A stretch of 8,265 nt of DNA, taken from positions 1 through 8,265 of the forward strand of contig JBBSEX010000092.1 in NCBI GenBank assembly GCA_038239345.1. Reading direction: 5' to 3'. Positions within the stretch are counted from its first letter, which is position 1, and every line of letters starts with the position of its first letter. A program made the translations under genes and the position numbers. The notes beneath the pieces are model-generated. The model made no database searches and was not told where the DNA came from. It saw only the letters and a program-made list of their open reading frames with translations. Source of the DNA: JBBSEX01 sp038239345 (GTDB lineage Bacteria > Acidobacteriota > Terriglobia > Bryobacterales > Bryobacteraceae). This document shows positions 1-6,959 of the stretch, piece after piece.

Positions 1-693
1 AACGCCTTTCCAGTTGCAATTGGGGCTTGTTCCGGCTCTGGGCGTCTTTGCAAGATCGAAGCCGATGTAGTGGGCGACGAAAAGATCCAGGTGCCCGTCG
101 CGATCGTAATCTACCCACGTGCACCCGGAGCCCCATTCCTGGGTGGCAGTAACCAAGCCCGCCTCCTTGGTTATATCCGTGAATGTTCCGTTTCCATTAT
201 TTCGGTATAGAACATTTTGCCCCCAGTACGTAATGAACAGATCCTCGTACCCGTCGTTGTTGAAATCGCCCACCGTGACGCCGGTTGCCCAACCGTGCCG
301 TATCAGGCCTGCTTCCGCAGTCACCTCAGTGAAGGTACCGTTGCGATTATTGCGGTAGAGACGATTGGTCGAATCTGGCGCGCTTCCGTCGAGACGTGAG
401 CCGCTAAGAATGAGAAGATCCATCCAGCCGTCGTTGTCGTAATCGAAGAACGCCACGCCGCAGCCGACGACCTCGATAATGTAGTCCTTCTGATTGACCC
501 CGCCGCAAATGGCAGGCTTTACGAGTCCGGCGGCTTCGGAGATATCCGTCAGCTTGGACTTAAACGGTACGCCCGACGGCTTGCTTCGAGGAGCGGCGTG
601 CAATCCGCGCGAAGCGACACCCTGCGCACGGAGAGCCGGACCCGCCATGAGCGCTGCGAACAAAGTGCGGCGCGTTAGCAAGCATCCACTCAT
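1..693 (-). CDS. CRTAC1-like FG-GAP/VCBS repeat protein, N-terminal part (runs off left edge)
   Basis: The visible part is the first 231 residues of a secreted beta-propeller protein of the CRTAC1 type. The N-terminus (MSGCLLTRRTLFAALMAGPA) has a twin-arginine TRRTLF motif followed by a hydrophobic stretch, with a possible cleavage near ALRA/Q at residues 20-24. This suggests Tat export, so the protein may be folded before export. Three calcium-binding FG-GAP loops follow: DYDNDGWMD (84-92), DFNNDGYED (143-151) and DYDRDGHLD (195-203). They alternate with blade motifs of the form LYRNN-NGTF-TEAGL. The visible part ends in CNWKGV, matching the CEWRGLLVPCGP motif of the other CRTAC1 gene in this window. 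Further propeller blades and an ASPIC/UnbV domain are expected beyond the edge. The ATG overlaps the stop of the upstream TPR gene (ATGA at 690-693), indicating translational coupling; no strong Shine-Dalgarno is visible. The family is clear; the biological role is unknown. Confidence 0.9.
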   Translation of the reverse strand, partial: MSGCLLTRRTLFAALMAGPALRAQGVASRGLHAAPRSKPSGVPFKSKLTDISEAAGLVKPAICGGVNQKDYIIEVVGCGVAFFDYDNDGWMDLLILSGSRLDGSAPDSTNRLYRNNRNGTFTEVTAEAGLIRHGWATGVTVGDFNNDGYEDLFITYWGQNVLYRNNGNGTFTDITKEAGLVTATQEWGSGCTWVDYDRDGHLDLFVAHYIGFDLAKTPRAGTSPNCNWKGV

Positions 694-1604
694 TTGACCG
701 GATGGTCACGGAACGCATAGGATGGCGGGCTGCCTACAGGGTCGTCCTCGCGGTCCTGGTCCTTGAACTTCAGGAACTGCTCCATTGCGTCCTTCCCCTT
801 CGTGGTCTCACCCAGCGCACGATACACCGAAGCTAACTGGTAATACGCTCGGGCGAGCTCAGGCCGCAGCCGAACGGCGATCTCCAGTTCAGTCCTTGCC
901 GCCGGCATGTCGCCCATTTGACGACGAAGCCGGCCAAGGTTGAAGTGGGCGAGCGGGTTCGAAGGGTCCGCTTTCACCGCTTTTTCGAGCACGGCCGCGG
1001 CCGCATCCCGATCGTTGCTTTCCATCAGCACCACTCCGTAATGCAACAAGTAATGCGGATTATCGGGCTCAATTGCCAATGCCCGTTCCAAATGACTCTT
1101 CGCACCGGCTTCATTCTCGTCCTTAAAAATATCGATAACAGCCAGCATGAATTCGGCTTTGTGATTCTTGTCATCCAACTGCACGGCATGCGTGAAATGT
1201 TTGCCGGCGCGCCCATACTCATGCAGCAGAAAGAAGCTCAAGCCAAGCTCGTAGAAGACCTCGGACGATTGCTTGACATTGGCCGCGAGCAGAAAGGATT
1301 GAATCGCATTTATCTGGTCGCTACAGCGCTGATATGTGCGGCCCTGCTGCATCACCAGATCGTAGTCATTCGGTTTGCCCTTGACTGCTGCTTCAATGGC
1401 CGCGATCGCTTCCGCATTACGACCGAGCAGCAGATATGCCTCAGCGGCCGCAGAAAGATACTCAGGTGAGCCGTTCCCGGGAGAAGACTTTAGCTGATTT
1501 GTGAGACACGCTGCGTCGCGGTTCTCGATGCAATGCAGGAGCCGTTGAGTAGCATCCGCTTTGGTGGATGCCGGCCACAACAAAAGGAATAGCCAGGCAG
1601 TCAT
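690..1604 (-). CDS. exported tetratricopeptide-repeat protein (304 aa)
   Basis: This is a periplasmic or cell-surface protein built almost wholly of TPR helical hairpins, which serve as protein-binding scaffolds; no enzymatic domain is visible. Residues 1-18 (MTAWLFLLLWPASTKADA) look like a short Sec signal peptide with an ADA-type cleavage site. About seven TPR units follow at roughly 47-79, 80-111, 113-146, 147-180, 181-214, 215-248 and 249-282, with typical signatures such as AHFNLGRLRRQMGDMPAA and ARAYYQLASVYRALGET. The C-terminal 20 residues are charged and then proline-rich, outside the repeat. A cysteine pair at 25 and 33 could form a disulfide after export. The start ATG overlaps the upstream TPR gene's stop (ATGA at 1601-1604), and its stop overlaps the start of the CRTAC1 gene in the same way, so all three are probably translated together. 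The partner is unknown. Confidence 0.88.
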   Translation of the reverse strand: MTAWLFLLLWPASTKADATQRLLHCIENRDAACLTNQLKSSPGNGSPEYLSAAAEAYLLLGRNAEAIAAIEAAVKGKPNDYDLVMQQGRTYQRCSDQINAIQSFLLAANVKQSSEVFYELGLSFFLLHEYGRAGKHFTHAVQLDDKNHKAEFMLAVIDIFKDENEAGAKSHLERALAIEPDNPHYLLHYGVVLMESNDRDAAAAVLEKAVKADPSNPLAHFNLGRLRRQMGDMPAARTELEIAVRLRPELARAYYQLASVYRALGETTKGKDAMEQFLKFKDQDREDDPVGSPPSYAFRDHPVK

Positions 1605-2698
1605 CGTTTCGTCTCGACGGGCTTTTCGCGGCCTCGTTCCGACTGCTTCAACGCTCGGAACTTCTCCTGCTCCTTTAACGCCTCCTCCTCGCGATTGAGC
1701 CTGGTGAGCACACTGGCAAGTTGGCCTGGAAAGCTGGGATCGGTTGGAAACTCCTTCTCCGCCATTCTTAGGATCTCCACGGCACCGTTCAGATCACCCT
1801 TTTCACCGAGGGCCGCGACCAGAGCCCGGTACGCAAGTTCCGACCGCTTATCGAGCGCAATAGCCTTCCGCAAATGGACAATCGCCTCCTGCTCCTGGCC
1901 CAGGTTGCGGAGTGTTTGTCCCAGAAACATGTTTGCATCGGAATAAGACGGATTCAGAGCGAGTTCTCTGCGAAAACACTCGGCCGCTGGAATATACTCG
2001 CCGTCCTTGTAGAGCAGAAATCCTAACCGGAAGTTCACAGCCGGTAAGTCGGGCTTCCGGCGCAGCGCTTCTTGATATTCCTGGCGTGCTTCGGCGTCGT
2101 TTTCTTTCTGTGCATAAGCGTTGGCGTACAACACGTGGAGCCACGGAGAGTCGGGAAAGTCCGTCAAAAACAGTTGGAAATGCAGAAGGCCAGCGGCTTT
2201 ATCGCCGAGCGCGTGATCCTCTTCAATCAACGAATACTGCGCATACGGATCGCGGAGGCCCAAATCCCGGGCTTCCGACAGGTACTTCTGGGCGGAGTTG
2301 TGGTCACCCAGGGATCGACAGTCCAATCCCATATACAACCGCGACTCACCGGAAGCAGGCAGCGTCTCCAGAATCTTCAGGGATGCCTCGTGTCTGTTCA
2401 GCGCATGCAGCGCGATCGCATGTCGAAGCCGTAGCCCGGCATCCGAGGGAGCCACCGCGAGCCCTTTCGTGATCCACGTGAGCGCCGGTGAATAATCATG
2501 GTTGGCGATCAGGAGGGATGCGTAGTCGGCATATAGGGAATGGTCCGAGGGGTTGTTCCGAATGAGTTGCTCGTACGCCTGGCGCCGATCGGAAGCAGGC
2601 AGGAGAGGGTTCTCGGCTTTCGAACGAGCAGCGGATGTTACGGCATCGCTGCCGAGAAACGCTTGGAGCAAAACCAGGGCAAAAGCGGGAACATCCAT
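1601..2698 (-). CDS. exported tetratricopeptide-repeat protein (365 aa)
   Basis: This is a second TPR scaffold protein without a catalytic domain. The N-terminus (MDVPAFALVLLQAFLGSDAV) is hydrophobic and could be a signal peptide, but it lacks the usual basic residues, so export is likely rather than certain. About nine TPR-like hairpins run from residue 36 to about 350. The clearest are 184-217, 219-250 (PAVNFRLGFLLYKDGEYIPA), 251-284 and 285-318. The C-terminal tail (351-365) is strongly charged. The start is constrained because an in-frame TAG lies four codons upstream of the ATG. No good Shine-Dalgarno precedes it. The gene begins 57 bp after the receptor stop with no hairpin terminator visible, so co-transcription with the receptor is likely. 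It overlaps the next TPR gene by ATGA. The two TPR proteins may have arisen by duplication, but they differ in length and I did not align them. Confidence 0.87.
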   Translation of the reverse strand: MDVPAFALVLLQAFLGSDAVTSAARSKAENPLLPASDRRQAYEQLIRNNPSDHSLYADYASLLIANHDYSPALTWITKGLAVAPSDAGLRLRHAIALHALNRHEASLKILETLPASGESRLYMGLDCRSLGDHNSAQKYLSEARDLGLRDPYAQYSLIEEDHALGDKAAGLLHFQLFLTDFPDSPWLHVLYANAYAQKENDAEARQEYQEALRRKPDLPAVNFRLGFLLYKDGEYIPAAECFRRELALNPSYSDANMFLGQTLRNLGQEQEAIVHLRKAIALDKRSELAYRALVAALGEKGDLNGAVEILRMAEKEFPTDPSFPGQLASVLTRLNREEEALKEQEKFRALKQSERGREKPVETKR

Positions 2699-2755
2699 GC
2701 GTCGCGACTATTCTATCATCGCAGCGTTCGGGCGTTCCCCTTTAGAGACCCACAA

Positions 2756-5700
2756 TTAGAAATGCACTCTCAACGAAAGCTCAATAATCCGAGCGTCGAG
2801 AGCGGACGTGATTCGCCCGTAGTTGCCGGAGCCCACTGTCGTAGTCGGGTTCCCGAAATTAGTGTGATTAAACACATTGAAAAACTCGGATCGGAACTGT
2901 ACCCGCCTCTTTTCAAGGAACACGAAGTCCTTGTAGAGGCCCATGTCGAAGTTGATGATGCCGGGACCCGTAATGGTCCCCGGGCCCGCATTGCCGAATT
3001 TCCCGAAGGCCGGTCTCTGGAAGACAGCAGTGTTGAACCACTGTCCGGTGGTCTTGGGGTACGTTAGCTGTTGGCCAGCCACCACATCAGGGCGCGTGGC
3101 AAGGCCCTGGTTGGCGACACTGAGCCCAGGATTCAGTGAGATACCACTCCGGAAGGTGGCAATGCCGTTGTACTTCCATCCGCCGAGCAACGCGCGGGAA
3201 AAACCCTTGGCGTGCGACATAAAGGGTATGTCGTAAATCCAGCTAGACGATGCCAAGTGACCCACGTTCACGTTCGAATTCCCGGTATCCGCACGCACGT
3301 CATAGGAATTTTGTACACCTTGGGAGCCAAAACCCGAGCCGAAAGCTTGCTGGATTCCATGCGAGTACGTATAGGAACCGGAGAGGAACAGGCCATGACC
3401 GACCTGGTGCCGGGCGGATGCGAGCAATCCATGCCATTCGCCGTTCCCGGTTGTCGTGAAGGACGATATGCTGCCCCAGCCGTAAAAGGGGGCGTAGACG
3501 TACGGATATGTGCCGGTGTTGATATCGGCCGGGTAGTCGAGTCCACCCACGGGTTTCGGTTGGTTCCAATTGAGCGAGATGCCCCGGTGCCGCACCTGAT
3601 TGCCGGCCCCTCCGACACTGAATATCCAGTTTCCGATCTGATGTTCCAGACTCAGGCTATAGGTGTAAACGGCGGGGGCCTGGTTGTTGAGGTCCAGCGT
3701 GGACAGATTCAGCGCCGCCTGAGCATTTTGTGTCCCTGTGCCGAGCGGGCTGGGAAACACGGGGTTCTGCAGTGTTATATTCTGCAGGAACGGCGGATTG
3801 TTGGGGCAAGCGTAGGTGCAATCGTTACCGGTGAATACCCGCGTACGGGTGATGCCGAAGCCGCCTCGCAGCGACGTCGTACCGTGGCCGAACGGGTCCC
3901 AGGCGAAGCCCACCGTCGGAAGGAAAAACCATTCATGCTTATTGGTGAAATTTAGCGGTACGCCGTTGACGCCGTTGAATATCAGGCCGTTGAGCGGATC
4001 GTAGTTCGGAGTGGGCGTAAGGGTTCCATTTGTGTTTACGATCGCAGCTTTCGAAAGGCTGTATTTAGTCGGGTCGAAGGCCGACGCGTACCCCGGCTGA
4101 TCATGGGGCAGTGGCATGTACATGATACGCACACCGTAGTTTAACGTCAGCCCTTTGGTTACCCTGAACGTATCTTGAAAATAGGGTGTCATCATCGCGC
4201 CGTGGATATACGGGCGGCGCTCACCGTTGGACTGGTTGAAGGTTGCAGACATACCCAGCAGGTAATCCGCGATCGGGTCGCCGGTAAACTTGCCGCTGAA
4301 CATCCAGGCGCCGTTGCTCTGCGAAAAGATGTTCTGCCGCTTGGTGCTGAAAACAATGTTCATACCGGCTTCGATGTTGTGTTTTCCCTTCACCCAGCTC
4401 CAGTCATCCGTCAGAGTGCTCTCCAGGTCGGAAGCGTGCGTCAGCGGCAACGACTGGACCACGCCGAGGCTGGACCAGCCACCGGAGAACGTGACCTGTG
4501 GTAACCGTTCCGACAGGAAGCCATTGTACGGCAGCGTCGATTGGAAGTTCGGTACCTGGGTCTTGTATACCTGGCCAGCCAGGTCGAGCGACACAGTGTA
4601 AGCATTGACACCGGCCGAGATCTGGTTGACCATCCGCGGCGACATGATCCAGGTGAACTGAGCCTCGGCGAGTTTACTGCGTGTAAAGTACGTTTGCGTT
4701 TGATTGGTAAACGGGCTCGGAAGAAAGGTCTGGTTCGGAAGATTGTCGTCCTGGTGCAAGTCGAAGTACTCCCCCATCAGGTGAAACTTCTCCCCGAGAC
4801 TGTGGTCACCCTTGATCTGGATGTCCTGTTGTTTTAGGATTTCGGGATTCGCGTTGAGGTAGTTATTGAAGCCGCCACTATTGTAATTCGGAAGCAGAGC
4901 CATGGCGTTCAGATACACCAGCGATTGCTGGTTTAACCGGTTCGTCGGAATCACGTACTGTCCGGACGGGTTCTGTGGGAACGGCTGTCCCGTGAGGGGA
5001 TCGTTGACCTTGGTGTTGAAGATCCCGTTCCGCATATCTTGCGTGGGCGTAGCGCCGAAGACCGTGCTGGCGATATGCTTATCCACCCCTGAATAGCTGA
5101 AGAAAAAGAATGTCTTGCTCTTGCTTCTGCTGTACAACTTCGGAATGAAAAACGGACCGCCCAGCGTGCCGCCGAAGATGTTCTGCTTCAATGGCAGCAC
5201 CCTGGGGCTGAAGAAGTTGCGGGCGTCAAAGTCGTCGTTGCGCAGATATTCCCATAGCGCTCCATGGAAATCCGAGGAGCCGCTCCGGGTCTGGACAAGA
5301 ACGATAGAAGCGCCCATCAGCGTGTACTTGGGGCCGATGTTGTTTTGGAGCGTTCTTACTTCCTGGATGGAATCCGGATTCGGGGTAATCGTGGTCTGGG
5401 TCATATTCCCGGTGTTCATATTCCAAACACCGTCCAACTCGTAGAGTGTCCCGCTGGTTCCCATGCCATTGATTGACATCAAATTGCTGGTGCCGAACCC
5501 CCCCGTGCCTTGGGCTGAGCTTTGCCCCACGCTCACATTCAAAACCCCCGGCATCAGCGCTGAGAGGCTCTGGTAGTTTCTGCCGTTGAGCGGCAACTCC
5601 TGTATCTGCTTTTCAGCCACGTAGTTTGAAATCGAGGATGTCGTGGTTTGAACCTGCGCGGCTGATGCCTCCACTGTAACGGCTGTCGATACCGAGCCGA

Positions 5701-6040
5701 CGGTCAGCGACGCGTTGACTGAACGGACCACGGTAGGCCCGACGAAAATGTCTTTCTCGGTGTATCTGTTGAAGCCTTCTTTGACGATGGTGACGTCGTA
5801 GGTGCCGCTTGGAAGGCCCGTCATCGAGAAGGCGCCCTGAGTATTCGTTTGGGTCTCAATCTTGGCGGCAGTGCCCTGGTTCGTAATCGTAACCTGAGCC
5901 TCGGGAACCACGCCCCCAGTATTGTCAACTACCAATCCGTTGATGGTGGACGAAGCGCTTTGTGCGTTCGCCAAACCCGTTAACAGACAAAAACCGATCA
6001 CCACCGCACTGAACGGCGTGCGAATGCGAAGACTTGGCAT
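2756..6040 (-). CDS. TonB-dependent receptor, Oar-like, with carboxypeptidase-regulatory-like N-terminal domain
   Basis: This is an outer-membrane beta-barrel receptor of 1094 residues, the usual length for the Acidobacteriota Oar-like group, which imports or binds large substrates using TonB energy. Residues 1-27 form a Sec signal peptide (basic start, VVIGFCLLTGLANAQ). Residues 30-115 are a CarboxypepD_reg Ig-like domain (INGLVVDNTGGVVPEAQVTI, then GTYDVTIVKEGF). The plug covers about 138-255, with LPLNGRNYQSL at 149-159, LYELDGVWN around 199-207 and DSIQEVRTLQNN at 223-234. The long barrel ends in LSLRVHF, an aromatic C-terminal BAM signal. No canonical TonB box is obvious; TAVTVEA at 119-125 is the nearest candidate. 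A CTYAC pair around residues 740-745 may be an extracellular disulfide loop. The ATG is preceded by a G-rich stretch (GGGGG at 6048-6052, 7-nt spacing) acting as a weak ribosome binding site. The barrel does not reveal the substrate; the nearby GH106 remnant hints at a glycan. Confidence 0.95.
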   Translation of the reverse strand: MPSLRIRTPFSAVVIGFCLLTGLANAQSASSTINGLVVDNTGGVVPEAQVTITNQGTAAKIETQTNTQGAFSMTGLPSGTYDVTIVKEGFNRYTEKDIFVGPTVVRSVNASLTVGSVSTAVTVEASAAQVQTTTSSISNYVAEKQIQELPLNGRNYQSLSALMPGVLNVSVGQSSAQGTGGFGTSNLMSINGMGTSGTLYELDGVWNMNTGNMTQTTITPNPDSIQEVRTLQNNIGPKYTLMGASIVLVQTRSGSSDFHGALWEYLRNDDFDARNFFSPRVLPLKQNIFGGTLGGPFFIPKLYSRSKSKTFFFFSYSGVDKHIASTVFGATPTQDMRNGIFNTKVNDPLTGQPFPQNPSGQYVIPTNRLNQQSLVYLNAMALLPNYNSGGFNNYLNANPEILKQQDIQIKGDHSLGEKFHLMGEYFDLHQDDNLPNQTFLPSPFTNQTQTYFTRSKLAEAQFTWIMSPRMVNQISAGVNAYTVSLDLAGQVYKTQVPNFQSTLPYNGFLSERLPQVTFSGGWSSLGVVQSLPLTHASDLESTLTDDWSWVKGKHNIEAGMNIVFSTKRQNIFSQSNGAWMFSGKFTGDPIADYLLGMSATFNQSNGERRPYIHGAMMTPYFQDTFRVTKGLTLNYGVRIMYMPLPHDQPGYASAFDPTKYSLSKAAIVNTNGTLTPTPNYDPLNGLIFNGVNGVPLNFTNKHEWFFLPTVGFAWDPFGHGTTSLRGGFGITRTRVFTGNDCTYACPNNPPFLQNITLQNPVFPSPLGTGTQNAQAALNLSTLDLNNQAPAVYTYSLSLEHQIGNWIFSVGGAGNQVRHRGISLNWNQPKPVGGLDYPADINTGTYPYVYAPFYGWGSISSFTTTGNGEWHGLLASARHQVGHGLFLSGSYTYSHGIQQAFGSGFGSQGVQNSYDVRADTGNSNVNVGHLASSSWIYDIPFMSHAKGFSRALLGGWKYNGIATFRSGISLNPGLSVANQGLATRPDVVAGQQLTYPKTTGQWFNTAVFQRPAFGKFGNAGPGTITGPGIINFDMGLYKDFVFLEKRRVQFRSEFFNVFNHTNFGNPTTTVGSGNYGRITSALDARIIELSLRVHF

Positions 6041-6047
6041 TGTTTGA

Positions 6048-6052
6048 CCCCC
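6048..6052 (-). promoter_or_regulatory. G-rich ribosome binding site of the receptor gene
   Basis: GGGGG on the minus strand lies 7 nt before the receptor ATG, inside a purine-rich stretch (AAGGGATGGGGG). It is not a textbook AGGAGG, but it is the only plausible site and fits a start whose next residues form a clean signal peptide. Confidence 0.45.
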
Positions 6053-6070
6053 ATCCCTTGAAAATTACGG

Positions 6071-6082
6071 CGAAGCGCTTCG
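6071..6082. promoter_or_regulatory. perfect palindrome CGAAGCGCTTCG, possible operator
   Basis: A 12-bp perfect inverted repeat lies 30 bp upstream of the receptor start codon, where a repressor could block transcription or initiation. Its AAGCGCTT core with a central CG resembles operators bound by LacI/GalR-family sugar repressors. A near copy, CGAAGCGCTTTG, occurs at 5951-5962 inside the receptor signal-peptide region, 120 bp away. No regulator gene lies in the window, so the operator reading is inference. Confidence 0.3.
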
Positions 6083-6116
6083 TCCAGTCCGGCGCAGCCA
6101 ACATCCCTCCGCCGGC

Positions 6117-6134
6117 AATTCAACCTAATTCAAC
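6117..6134. repeat. direct repeat AATTCAAC x2 with 10-bp period
   Basis: AATTCAAC occurs at 6117-6124 and again at 6127-6134, so the two copies sit on the same face of the DNA helix. The pair lies about 77-94 bp upstream of the receptor start, a place where an activator or response regulator could bind. On the gene strand it reads GTTGAATT AG GTTGAATT. It could be chance in AT-rich DNA. Confidence 0.3.
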
Positions 6135-6261
6135 TACCTCAAGAAGCAACCAGCAATTGATGGTCTCTTTATAGATAAGCGCAGATGATAACACGGACTG
6201 ATACATGCGGATCTAGGGAATTTGAAATTTCTGCGACCTTCCTTTCCGGAGGTGTTGTCAG

Positions 6262-6914
6262 CTACTGCGCACGCAACGTAACCGGCCCCACCAAACCCGA
6301 TGGCATCAACTGGGGGTCGGAGGCCGGCCTTCCAGGGGAAGGCGTTCGTGCTTTTTCCCCGAACTGCGATCGCGTTAAACAGCGTGTTGGCAACCACCAC
6401 CTCCAGAGTGTTCGTGCCTGGTTTGATGAGAGCCGCAACATTCGCGCGGTAGGGTCGGAGCAGAAGCGTGGGCCCGGGCTTCCCATTAATCCGGATCTCC
6501 GCTACGTCGCCAACCTCGCCCAGATCGAGCAGCACAGCTTTGTTCCGACCCACGCGGGATCGGCTTCGAAGGTGGTGGTGTAATGCCCCTTGCCGGAGAA
6601 AGTCTTCAAATCGGCGCGTTTCGACCAGTCCTCCAGTCGCGGAAGGTTCACATTGAGTCCTTCCGTGCGCCGGCGGGCATCTTAGGATTCAGGCCGATAA
6701 GGAACGGCTGGATTTCACCTCCACCGAATCCGGCCTCATCCAGAAGGCGGACCTCGCGGCGAAGTTCCGCGTCTGTCACGTCACCGCCCGGCTACCACCA
6801 GCGGACCATCGGACGATAGGCTTTGGGAGGATCCCGGAATGCCTGCCGGAGGTTCTGAACGGGCTGTGCGGAGACTACCGATAAGCTAGCGAGAACCACT
6901 ATAGGAATACACAT
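6262..6914 (-). pseudogene. decayed GH106-like glycoside hydrolase (alpha-L-rhamnosidase family) remnant
   Basis: The reading frame starts at ATG 6914-6912 with a signal peptide (MCIPIVVLASLSVVSA) and then the N-terminal signature of GH106-like enzymes: AFRDPPKAYRPMVRWW, a TAG stop at 6794-6792 where the family normally has a third W, then PGGDVTDAELRREVRLLDEA and GFGGGEIQPF up to about residue 80. Around 6650-6675 the sequence jumps, in another frame, to the C-terminal region: NLPRLEDWSKRADLKTFSGK, then GHYTTTFEADPAW. Near 6541-6553 the frame shifts again to the jelly-roll carbohydrate-binding-like end (AVLLDLGEVGDVAEIRING, later TNTLEVVVANTLFNA). Near the G4 run at 6335-6338 it shifts back to finish as DPQLMPSGLVGPVTLRAQ, stop at 6264-6262. 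Family members are about 900-1100 residues; only about 215 codons remain and the catalytic middle is gone. Intact relatives are secreted and would cleave terminal rhamnose or similar sugars. This copy cannot make an active enzyme. Confidence 0.85.
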
Positions 6915-6920
6915 TGAGGA

Positions 6921-6926
6921 CTCTCC
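6921..6926 (-). promoter_or_regulatory. Shine-Dalgarno GGAGAG of the glycosidase remnant
   Basis: GGAGAG lies 6 nt upstream of the ATG at 6914-6912. This preserved, well-spaced site fixes the original start of the decayed gene and suggests that its 40-residue product before the TAG may still be translated. Confidence 0.6.
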
Positions 6927-6959
6927 GATCCGAAATAATCACATACCGGCGGCGATCGG

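Larger units (their letters stand above)
6041..6261 (-). other. intergenic leader upstream of the TonB-dependent receptor
   Basis: These 221 bp separate the receptor from the glycosidase remnant and are the most AT-rich part of the window. They probably hold the receptor promoter. On the minus strand a TATAAA hexamer at 6168-6173 could be a -10 element, but no convincing -35 lies upstream of it, so I do not assign a promoter. Nearer the gene are a 10-bp-period direct repeat (6117-6134) and a perfect 12-bp palindrome (6071-6082), listed separately. An open frame continues across 6134-6261 from the remnant, but its sequence resembles no protein and is out of the frame that ends the glycosidase, so I treat it as noncoding. 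Confidence 0.5.

Noticed and set aside
918..1469. Plus-strand open frame of 183 codons opposite the second TPR gene
   Set aside because: It is a shadow of the TPR coding frame, with no domain and no ribosome binding site tied to it.
1912..2472. Plus-strand open frame of 186 codons opposite the first TPR gene
   Set aside because: Its composition is arginine- and proline-rich as in frame shadows; the opposite strand holds a clear TPR protein.
690..2698. Tandem DNA repeats within the TPR genes
   Set aside because: The periodicity is at the protein level (34-residue motif); the nucleotide sequences of the units are too diverged to count as DNA repeats.
2699..2755. Possible terminator between the receptor and the first TPR gene
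   Set aside because: Only a short GTCGCGAC palindrome (2701-2708) is present; there is no stable stem with a following T-run on the minus strand.
3212..3955. Long plus-strand open frame (247 codons) opposite the receptor
   Set aside because: It lies entirely antisense to well-supported receptor coding sequence, has no recognisable domain, and long antisense frames are expected in GC-rich coding DNA.
6134..6553. Stand-alone minus-strand gene of 139 codons with a GTG start
   Set aside because: Only its first half resembles protein (the GH106 C-terminal domain). The expected ending is in another frame and the expected preceding segment is upstream, so it is a fragment of the pseudogene.
6792..6794. 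TAG in the RWW motif read as pyrrolysine or as a suppressed stop
   Set aside because: The family has tryptophan here (TGG to TAG is one change), and the same gene carries frameshifts and a large deletion, so ordinary decay explains it.
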